A stretch of 24,877 nt of DNA from AVCC01 sp039920865 (GTDB lineage: Bacteria > Pseudomonadota > Gammaproteobacteria > Burkholderiales > Burkholderiaceae_D): the NCBI GenBank assembly GCA_039920865.1, contig JBDSCZ010000403.1, positions 1 through 24,877 on the forward strand, written 5' to 3'. Below, piece after piece: positions 8,601-13,872 of the stretch (position 1 is the stretch's first letter; the number at the start of each line of letters is the position of its first letter). The position numbers and the translations under genes were made by a program. Under the pieces are notes generated by a model that saw only the letters and a list, made by a program, of their open reading frames with translations, ran no database searches and was not told where the DNA came from.

Positions 8601-8864
8601 CGGCTGCGCCCGATCCTGATGACCACGCTGGCGATGGTGTTCGGCATGATGCCGCTGGCCTTCGGTTTGTCCGAAGGCTCCGAGCAGCGCGCCCCGATGG
8701 GACAGGCGGTGATCGGCGGCATCATCACATCATCGTTGCTGACCCTGGTGGTGGTGCCGGTGATATATACCTATCTGGACGATCTGGCACTCTGGCTCAA
8801 ACGCAAGCTGGGTTCAGCGCCGCCAGCGGCCGATAATGATGCCGCACCGCAGTTGCCGCTATAG
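5658..8864 (+). CDS. RND multidrug efflux pump, inner-membrane transporter (HAE1/AcrB-MdtB type)
   Basis: Proton-driven drug exporter of 1068 residues, normal for the family. It has the expected plan: one N-terminal membrane helix (about 12-30), a large periplasmic loop, helices 2-6, a second periplasmic loop and C-terminal helices. The proton-relay residues are seen: the adjacent aspartates D407-D408 in LCVGLLIDDAIVV (helix 4) and the lysine K952 in GLVTKNAILLIDF (helix 10). FPDVTFPVVVIQTEYPGAAP near the N-terminus and the MPLAFG segment near the C-terminus are typical. It works with the adaptor encoded just upstream and with a TolC-type channel, probably the one at 9992-11290. The periplasmic loops resemble MdtB/MexF-like clusters more than AcrB, but substrates cannot be read from the sequence. 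Confidence 0.95.
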   Translation: MWFTRISIGNPVLATMMMLAFVVLGLFSYQRLRVDQFPDVTFPVVVIQTEYPGAAPETVESDLTRKMEEAVNTINGINSLTSRSYEGSSVVIIEFDLSINPAQAAQDVREKVALIKTTFRKEIKEPRVTRYDPADQPIFSVAVTNDATVQQRSFRDLTTIADQVVKKRLENVRGVGAVTLVGGIKREIQIYVKPLEMESLGISVDQIINAVRSENQELPAGAIRAATNEQLVQVQGRIQRVQDFGDIIVARRGGQPVKLSQIAQVVDGQQEQESLALYNGRRTLALDILKAQGQNTIEIADNLQAALKELEPRLKALYPGVRIEVIKDGSRQIRVGVENVRRTLIEGALLTILIVFLFLNSWRSTVITGLTLPISLIGTFLFMNMFGFTINMITLMALSLCVGLLIDDAIVVRENIVRHAGMKVNGNDGPYKDHKTAALEGTAEIGLAVLATTFSIVAVFLPVGFMGGIIGRFFHQFGVTVAAAVLISMFVSFTLDPMLSSIWPDPDAHGIHRRTGWYANTIGRVLAQFERLVTWFSRGYQVLLKWSLRHRGLTLLIALASFIGGLALPAVGLIGSEFVPQADYSETGVTFFTPVGSSLELTESKVHQVEAALRRFPEVRDTYSSINTGASQGKNTATVFVRLIPRADRRRSTADLSGPLRTQLSRIAGITVTHIGTLDGVGGDSKQIRLSLQGSDLGQLAKLSEQAQAKLRTIPGLVDLDSSLKAAKPTIAIEPKRNLAADLGIGVAQIGNTLRPLLAGEAASSWRAPDDENYDVNVRLAPSDRDHIDDLSHLMLTSTQTNPDGSPRMVPLRQVADISATTGANQINRRDLNREVELSANVIGRSAGEVSKDVKQALDSIAIPPGYRYQIGGATKSMNESFGYAVAALALAVIFIYMILASQFASFLQPLAIMSSLPLTLIGAFLMLMLFRSTLNIFSIIGLIMLMGLVTKNAILLIDFSNQMRRAGMNRHDALLEAAHVRLRPILMTTLAMVFGMMPLAFGLSEGSEQRAPMGQAVIGGIITSSLLTLVVVPVIYTYLDDLALWLKRKLGSAPPAADNDAAPQLPL

Positions 8865-8939
8865 AAATGCAGATGAAATGCAGTTCACGTTTGATAAAAT
8901 GCGTCTCTTTTAGTCAATGATGTTTTTTTGGATACCAAC

Positions 8940-9614
8940 ATGAATATCGAGCTAGCCCGTTTCAACATGATTGAACAGCAAATCCGCACCTGGGACGTGC
9001 TGAATCAGGATGTCCTGAACCTTCTGGAGGTGGTCAAGCGTGAAGATTTCGTACCCACCGCCTACAAAAGCCTGGCTTTCTTCGACACTGAAATCCCTTT
9101 GCCTTGCGGCGAAAACATGCTGATGCCCAAAATGGAAGCGCGCATCCTGCAGGAAGTGGCAGTCCAAAAACATGAAAACGTGCTTGAGATCGGCACCGGA
9201 TCAGGCTATATGGCGGCGCTGCTGTGCCACAAGGCGCGTCACGTCACCAGCATCGAAATCGAACCGGAACTCAAGGCGATGGCAGACCGGAATCTGTCCG
9301 GCTACGGCATCACCAATGTCACCACGTATCTGGGCGACGGCGCGCGGGGCTGGGCTGGCACCAGCAGTGCCGAAGGCGACAACGGATCGTATGACGTGAT
9401 CGTGATTTCCGGATCGCTGCCGGTGTTGCCCGACGCCTTCCTGAAAAAGCTCAAGCTCGGCGGCCGCATCTTTGCCATCATCGGCGATGCCCCTGCGATG
9501 AGCGGGCAAATCATCAGCCGCATGTCGGACACCGCATACAGCACCGTCAACCTGTTTGAAACCAATGTGAAGCCGCTGCGCAACGCAATCAGGCCTTCGC
9601 ACTTCTCGTTTTAA
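8940..9614 (+). CDS. Protein-L-isoaspartate O-methyltransferase-like SAM-dependent methyltransferase
   Basis: Class I SAM-dependent methyltransferase of 224 residues with the PCMT (isoaspartate repair) fold. The SAM-binding motif I is clear, VLEIGTGSGY at 81-90, followed by the acidic motif TSIEIEPEL. The N-terminal segment MIEQQIRTWDVLNQDVL matches the PCMT subfamily found in proteobacteria next to tolC. Unlike classical Pcm, the GQTIS active-site stretch is not present: at the equivalent place the sequence reads CGENMLMPK, so isoaspartate repair activity is doubtful. The ATG at 8940 is chosen over an in-frame TTG at 8928; the Shine-Dalgarno sequence is weak. A -10-like TAAAAT (8895-8900) lies upstream. 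The rhodanese and TolC genes follow closely and are probably co-transcribed. Confidence 0.8.
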   Translation: MNIELARFNMIEQQIRTWDVLNQDVLNLLEVVKREDFVPTAYKSLAFFDTEIPLPCGENMLMPKMEARILQEVAVQKHENVLEIGTGSGYMAALLCHKARHVTSIEIEPELKAMADRNLSGYGITNVTTYLGDGARGWAGTSSAEGDNGSYDVIVISGSLPVLPDAFLKKLKLGGRIFAIIGDAPAMSGQIISRMSDTAYSTVNLFETNVKPLRNAIRPSHFSF

Positions 9615-9623
9615 GGACTTTCT

Positions 9624-9947
9624 ATGCAACACATGACAGCACCGGAACTGGCACAACTGATGCAGGACGCGGCGCAGCCGCAACCGCTGCTGCTGGATGT
9701 ACGCGAACCATGGGAGTTCGACACCTGCCATATCGGCGGCTCGCAACTGATCCAGATGAATGCGATTCCGGCCCGGCATGTGGAGCTGAACAAGGAGATG
9801 GCGATCGTCTGCATCTGCCATCACGGCGGACGCAGCATGCAAGTCGCGTATTTTCTGGAAAATAACGGCTTTACCCACATCATCAACCTGACCGGGGGCG
9901 TGCATGCCTGGGCCCAGCAGGTGGATGCATCGATGCCGACTTATTGA
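9624..9947 (+). CDS. Single-domain rhodanese-like sulfurtransferase
   Basis: Small cytoplasmic protein of 107 residues forming one rhodanese domain. It carries LLLDVREPWEF near the N-terminus (about 22-32) and the active-site loop CHHGGRS with the probable persulfide cysteine C65. The C-terminal LTGGVHAWA motif is also typical. Such proteins pass sulfane sulfur to acceptors; the acceptor here is unknown. AAGGA lies 6 nt before the ATG at 9624. The gene starts 9 nt after the methyltransferase stop and precedes the TolC gene by 44 nt, so all three probably share a transcript. The order PCMT-like, rhodanese, TolC recurs in Burkholderiales as far as I know, which argues for a functional link not yet explained. 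Confidence 0.9.
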   Translation: MQHMTAPELAQLMQDAAQPQPLLLDVREPWEFDTCHIGGSQLIQMNAIPARHVELNKEMAIVCICHHGGRSMQVAYFLENNGFTHIINLTGGVHAWAQQVDASMPTY

Positions 9948-9991
9948 CATTGACACTGACATTTTTCTGACCGACTCCACCGAGGAACTTA

Positions 9992-11290
9992 ATGCGGAAT
10001 TCCGTTATCGCCACGCTCATTGCCGGCATTTTCATCACGCTGGATGCGCAAGCGGTCGATTTGCTGAGCACTTACCAGCAGGCGCTGGTCAACGACGCGC
10101 AATACGCCAGCGCCCGCGCAGCCCTGCGCGCCGGTCAGGAAAAGCTGCCGCAAGCGCGCGCCGGCCTGCTGCCCAGTGTCGTCCTGTCCGGTGGCTATAG
10201 CCGTATCGAGGTTGAAGATGTACGCAGCGGCAGCGGCAGCAGCTACAAGCTGGAACTGTCGCAACCGCTGTTTCGCTGGGCCAACTGGCAACAATACGAA
10301 CAGGGCAAACTCTCTGTCGCCTTCAGCGAAGCGCAGTTCGCCCAGATCCAGCAGGACTTGATACTGCGCGTCGCGCAAGCCTATTTCGACGTACTGGCGG
10401 CGCAAGACACGATCGGTTTCGTGCAAGCCCAAAAGACCGCAATCTCTGAGCAGCTGGAATCGGCCAAGCAAAACTTCGAAGTCGGCACCGCCACCATCAC
10501 CGACAGCCATGAAGCGCAGGCGCGTTACGACCTGGCTCTCGCGCAGGAATATGCGGCCCAAAGCGATCTGGAAATCAAACGCGCGGCCTTGCAACAAATC
10601 ATCGGCAGCGCACCGGGCGATCTGGCCAGGCTCAAAACCGGCGTTGCGCTGGACGTGCCGCAACCACCCCGGATCGGTGACTGGGTCAACTCGGCAGAAC
10701 AACAGAATTACGCGGTCATCGGTTCCCAGATCGGGCTGGCAATCGCCCAAAGGGACATATCTAGAAACCGCGCCGGACATTACCCCACTGTCGATCTGGT
10801 AGCGAGTCGCAGCCATAGCAACCAGAGCACCAGCACCAGCGTCGCCGGCAACACCAATGCGATCGGCGTGCAATGGAGCATTCCGCTGTTCGCCGGTTTC
10901 GCCATCACCAGTCGGGTGCGCGAAGCGATCGCGCTGGAAGACAAGGCCCGCTTCGATCTCGAAACCGCGCGCCGCGTTGCTGCGCAAGGTGCGCGGCAAT
11001 CGTATCTTGGCGTCACCAGCGGCCTGGCCCAGGTCAAGGCGCTGGAAGCGGCCGAAGTATCGAGCCTGTCGGCGCTGGATGCCAACAAGCTCGGTTACCA
11101 GGTTGGCGTGCGCATCAACATCGACGTCCTGAATGCGCAGCAGCAGCTGTTCTCCACCCGCAAGGATTTAGCCAAGGCGCGCTACGACACGATTGTCAAC
11201 GGATTAAAATTGAAGTCGGCTGCCGGCACCTTGCAGGAGCAGGATTTACAAATAGTGAATGGCTTTCTGACACCACAACAAGTCTATTAA
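9992..11290 (+). CDS. tolC: TolC family outer-membrane efflux channel
   Basis: Outer-membrane channel of 432 residues, with an N-terminal signal peptide (cleavage probably after AQA, about residue 21). Two repeats of outer-membrane efflux domain follow, each built of long alpha-helices rich in Ala and Gln that form the periplasmic tunnel. Typical phrases are LLSTYQQALVNDAQYASARAA near the start, SQPLFRW, AQAYFDVLAAQDT, and in the second half WSIPLFAGF and SYLGVTSGLAQVKALEAAEVSS. GAGGA lies 5 nt before the ATG at 9992. It gives the third layer of the pump encoded at 4491-8864, though TolC proteins also serve type I secretion systems. Expression ends at the hairpin at 11301-11345. Confidence 0.93.
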   Translation: MRNSVIATLIAGIFITLDAQAVDLLSTYQQALVNDAQYASARAALRAGQEKLPQARAGLLPSVVLSGGYSRIEVEDVRSGSGSSYKLELSQPLFRWANWQQYEQGKLSVAFSEAQFAQIQQDLILRVAQAYFDVLAAQDTIGFVQAQKTAISEQLESAKQNFEVGTATITDSHEAQARYDLALAQEYAAQSDLEIKRAALQQIIGSAPGDLARLKTGVALDVPQPPRIGDWVNSAEQQNYAVIGSQIGLAIAQRDISRNRAGHYPTVDLVASRSHSNQSTSTSVAGNTNAIGVQWSIPLFAGFAITSRVREAIALEDKARFDLETARRVAAQGARQSYLGVTSGLAQVKALEAAEVSSLSALDANKLGYQVGVRINIDVLNAQQQLFSTRKDLAKARYDTIVNGLKLKSAAGTLQEQDLQIVNGFLTPQQVY

Positions 11291-11300
11291 ATATCTAAAA

Positions 11301-11345
11301 ATGCGGGAGTATCATAAAAAATATGGTTATTCCCGCATATTTTAT
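11301..11345 (+). terminator. Rho-independent terminator after tolC
   Basis: ATGCGGGAGTA (11301-11311) pairs with TATTCCCGCAT (11328-11338) with one G-U wobble, a 16-nt loop, and an ATTTTAT tail. It starts 11 nt after the tolC stop and closes the efflux transcript. Confidence 0.7.
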
Positions 11346-11390
11346 ATGCGTTAATAAAAATACACTACTTAGTATATTTTTAGCATCAGG

Positions 11391-11663
11391 CCACAGCGCA
11401 TTGCCGCATACGCCAAGCAATGGAAAGCCAAGACCGGTGGCGATCTCAGGCTCAAGCAGTCGCACGGCGGCTCCGGCAAGCAGGCGCACGGCGTAATCGA
11501 TGGGCTGGAAGCGGATGTAGTGACACTGGCGCTGGCGTATGACATCGATGCGATTGTCGAACGCGGCATCGGCGACGTGTTGCTGGCCCGGGAAAACGAA
11601 GCCTTGCTGGCGATCAAGGACCTGGGTCCGGACAAGGTTGAAATCGTCGCGCCATCAATCAGC
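11391..11663 (+). pseudogene. Remnant of a periplasmic sulfate-binding protein gene (sbp/cysP type)
   Basis: The frame open from 11373 encodes KQWKAKTGGDLRLKQSHGGS, then GKQAHGVIDGLEADVVTLAL and AYDIDAIV, the sulfate-binding core of Sbp/CysP proteins. It then jumps directly to ERGIGDVLLARENEALLAIK and DLGPDKVEIVAPSIS, a segment that in intact family members lies about 100 residues later. The signal peptide and N-terminus are missing, the centre is deleted in frame near 11556-11567, and the family C-terminus is lost after 11663; the frame then runs through unrelated sequence to a stop at 11781-11783. Three separate lesions mean no working binding protein. In intact operons it would deliver sulfate to CysTWA. 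The nearby cysB fragment at 12915-13106 suggests decay of one sulfate-uptake locus. Confidence 0.85.
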
Positions 11664-11823
11664 AGACTGCAGCGCAATAGATCTGCAAATGTGCTGGCAT
11701 GTATCGACACCGGATCGCATTCCATCGTGGCGCGCTCGCGTTACCTGCCGATGGGCGGCATTGTGTCGCGAGCGGCCGAATAGCGACCGGCAGGAGCCGG
11801 CCAAAAAGCGACTTCAGGACTAA

Positions 11824-12807
11824 TCAGCGATTGACATCCACAACCGTACGGCCGCGCACTTTGCCGTCAAGCAGTCCGGGGCAATACGCGATGACCTGTG
11901 ACAAGCCGATTTCGGTTGTCATGGTGTCGAGCAGTTTCTGGTCGATACAGCGCGCGATCAGCTCCCACGCACGCTGGCGTTTGGCGTTATCGACATAGAC
12001 GCTGTTGATGCCGTACAGCGTGATGCCGCGCAGAATGAATGGAATCACCGTGGCGGGGAAGTCCGCACCTTGCGCCAGTCCGCAGGCGGCAACCGCGCCG
12101 TTCCAACGTGTTGCAGCGCAGGCGTTGACCAGCGTGTGGCTACCGACTGTATCGACCACGCCAGCCCAGCGCTCGCTTTGCAGTGGCTTGCCCGGCTGCA
12201 TGAACTCGGCACGATCGACGATGCGGGTGGCACCCAGGGTGGTCAGGTAGTCGGCCTCCTGCGGCCGTCCGGTTGACGCTACTACCTGATAGCCCAGCGC
12301 GGCGAGCAAGGCGACGGCGATTGAGCCTACGCCGCCTGCTGCGCCGGTGACGAGCACCTCGCCATCGCCCGGTGCCAAGCCATGCTGCTGCAAGGACATC
12401 ACGCAAAGCGCGGCGGTAAATCCTGCGGTGCCGACTGCCATCGCGCTGCGGGTGGAGAAACCTTCCGGCAGGCGCAGCAGCCATGCGCTTGACAGGCGCG
12501 CCTTCTGGGTTAATCCGCCCCAGTGTTCTTCACCCAGCCCCCAGCCGGTAACGACGACCTGCTCGCCCGCATGCCACGCCGGATCACTGCTCTTCTCGAT
12601 AACACCGGCCAAGTCAATGCCGGGAATCGCCGGCCAGTTCTTGATGACAGCACCCCGTCCGGTGATAGCAAGCGCATCCTTGTAGTTCAACGTCGAGTAT
12701 TCCACGCGAACATCGACGTCACCCGAAGGCAGTTGTGTTTCTTCTAGCGACGACAATTCGGCGTGTACCGTCTTGTCTTGTCTGGTCAAGAAAATTGCGT
12801 TGAACAT
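11824..12807 (-). CDS. YhdH/AcuI family NADPH-dependent oxidoreductase (acrylyl-CoA reductase type)
   Basis: Zinc-free medium-chain dehydrogenase/reductase of 327 residues. It aligns by eye along its whole length with E. coli YhdH/AcuI, which reduces acrylyl-CoA to propionyl-CoA with NADPH. Characteristic stretches are YSTLNYKDALAITG (about 40-53), GIDLAGVIE, VVTGWGLGEEHWGGL, GTAGFTAALCVM and the cofactor-binding glycine motif VTGAAGGVGSIAVALL. I start it at the ATG at 12807 (MFNAIFL), which matches the family N-terminus; an AAGGA lies about 11 nt upstream. In-frame starts up to 12897 would add an unmatched leader. It is intact and oriented opposite to the decayed sulfate genes on either side, so it has been kept while its neighbours eroded. 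Its link to sulfur metabolism, if any, is unknown. Confidence 0.9.
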   Translation of the reverse strand: MFNAIFLTRQDKTVHAELSSLEETQLPSGDVDVRVEYSTLNYKDALAITGRGAVIKNWPAIPGIDLAGVIEKSSDPAWHAGEQVVVTGWGLGEEHWGGLTQKARLSSAWLLRLPEGFSTRSAMAVGTAGFTAALCVMSLQQHGLAPGDGEVLVTGAAGGVGSIAVALLAALGYQVVASTGRPQEADYLTTLGATRIVDRAEFMQPGKPLQSERWAGVVDTVGSHTLVNACAATRWNGAVAACGLAQGADFPATVIPFILRGITLYGINSVYVDNAKRQRAWELIARCIDQKLLDTMTTEIGLSQVIAYCPGLLDGKVRGRTVVDVNR

Positions 12808-12914
12808 GGCAGGTCCGATCCTTTGCAAAAATAAGGCACGCATCATGATGCTGTTGCCGGATATTTGATTATAAAAGCAAGACCAAGCCGCTCGCATAAT
12901 TTAATCTGATGTTT

Positions 12915-13106
12915 GGCTTGCATCACCTGATCGTGGTGCCCCACGTGCATCCGCTGCTGGCGCGAACCAGCGTCAGCCTGGCCGATCTTGCCGCCTATCC
13001 GCTGATCACCTACGACACCGGATTTACCGGCCGTGGCCATATCAATGAAGCGTTCTCCAACGCCGGCGTGAACACCAATATCGTGCTGACGGCGATGGAC
13101 TCGGAT
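12915..13106 (+). pseudogene. cysB: Central fragment of a CysB-type LysR regulator
   Basis: This encodes about 64 residues, including HHLIVVPHVHPLLARTSVSL, then ADLAAYPLITYDTGFTGRGH and NTNIVLTAMDSD. It corresponds to the inducer-binding domain of CysB/Cbl, the LysR-type activators of sulfate assimilation that sense O- or N-acetylserine. The N-terminal helix-turn-helix (normally the first 60 residues) and the C-terminal third are absent. The fragment stops where a palindromic repeat begins (13120), and the frame ends at a TGA inside that repeat (13131-13133). An ATG at 12909 exists, but no DNA-binding domain could be made from it. It is a dead relic next to the sbp/cysP relic. Confidence 0.82.
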
Positions 13107-13119
13107 GAAAAATATACTC

Positions 13120-13196
13120 GTAGCGCAGGTTGAGATAACGGTTTATCAGCCCAACATTCTGCAGCCAACGTTGGGCTTCGTTCAGCGCCAACCTAC
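13120..13196. repeat. Palindromic intergenic repeat (REP/BIME-like)
   Basis: A 77-bp imperfect inverted repeat. The outer ends are GTAG (13120) and CTAC (13196) with AGGTTG and CAACCT close inside. The inner arms AGCCCAAC (13148-13155) and GTTGGGCT (13170-13177) are perfect. Elements beginning GTAGGTTGG and containing AAGCCCAACG are common between genes in beta- and gammaproteobacteria, so this is probably one copy of a dispersed family. It sits exactly at the broken 3' end of the cysB fragment. Confidence 0.65.
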
Positions 13197-13200
13197 AGAG

Positions 13201-13236
13201 TCTTTTTTCGCGCCTTTCGCGTCTTTCGTGGACGAG
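13201..13236. repeat. Short TTTCG-iterated intergenic element
   Basis: After the palindromic repeat, the motif [CG]CxTTTCG[CT]G recurs in register (TTTTTTCGCGCC, TTTCGCGTC, TTTCGTGGAC). Sequences of this kind recur between genes in various proteobacteria in my experience; whether it is repeated in this genome is not testable here. Confidence 0.35.
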
Positions 13237-13250
13237 CAATCAGCTTTTGA

Positions 13251-13841
13251 TTATTTCAGCAGCCGCGCCAACTCCACCGCGGTCTTGACTTGCATCTTGT
13301 CGAAAATGTGGGCGCGATGCACTTCGACTGTACGCATGCTGATGCCGAGGTCGTCGGCGATGATCTTGTTCATTTTCCCTTCCAGAATTAAATCTAGCAC
13401 TTCGCGCTCGCGCGCCGACAGGGTTTCGAGCCGATGATGGATTTCGGCCGTGCTGCTGGCCTGCCTGGAGATCAGCAAGGCTTCCTGTGCCCGGTCCATC
13501 AGCTTGTTATCATTCAGCGGCTTTTCGAAAAAATCGAAGGCGCCGCGTTTCAGAGTATCGACCGCCATCGGCACATCGCCATGGCCGGTCAGGAAAATCA
13601 CCGGCAACTGTCGGGTCAATCCGCGCCCGACCAGTTGATCGAACAGCGCGATCCCGCTCATGTCAGGCATGCGCACGTCGAGCAGCAGGCACTCCCCTTC
13701 CGCGTCGAAGCTCTTCCTGCCATTGAGTATGGCCAGAAATTCGGCGCCGCTGGCATAGGCAGTGGCAGTGATGGCGCGTGACCTGGCCAGCCACAGCAGT
13801 GAATCCCGGATCACTTCTTCGTCATCGACTATGTGTAGCAT
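13251..13841 (-). CDS. dctR: FixJ/NarL-type response regulator of the dicarboxylate locus (DctR-like)
   Basis: Two-domain response regulator of 196 residues. The receiver domain has the acidic pocket D6-D7, the phospho-acceptor D55 in LLLDVRMPDMSG, T85 in FLTGHGDV and K107 in FFEKP. The C-terminal LuxR-type helix-turn-helix (about 133-196) contains LSAREREVLDLILEGKMNK and GISMRTVEVH. The start at 13841 has GAGGAA 7 nt upstream. The sensor kinase gene ends 31 nt upstream on the same strand, so the two form an operon. FixJ-type regulators paired with a PAS kinase and a TRAP dicarboxylate transporter correspond to the DctS/DctR arrangement known from Rhodobacter capsulatus. It therefore probably activates the divergent dctPQM genes when C4-dicarboxylates are present. 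Confidence 0.88.
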   Translation of the reverse strand: MLHIVDDEEVIRDSLLWLARSRAITATAYASGAEFLAILNGRKSFDAEGECLLLDVRMPDMSGIALFDQLVGRGLTRQLPVIFLTGHGDVPMAVDTLKRGAFDFFEKPLNDNKLMDRAQEALLISRQASSTAEIHHRLETLSAREREVLDLILEGKMNKIIADDLGISMRTVEVHRAHIFDKMQVKTAVELARLLK

Positions 13842-13872
13842 GCAGGTTCCTCGGTTATTGGCGCATCCGGAG

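Noticed and set aside
13042..13239. Minus-strand 65-codon frame over the cysB relic end and the palindromic repeat
   Set aside because: Frames inside REP-like elements are often open by chance. The peptide just mirrors the repeat (for example INRYLNLRYEY).
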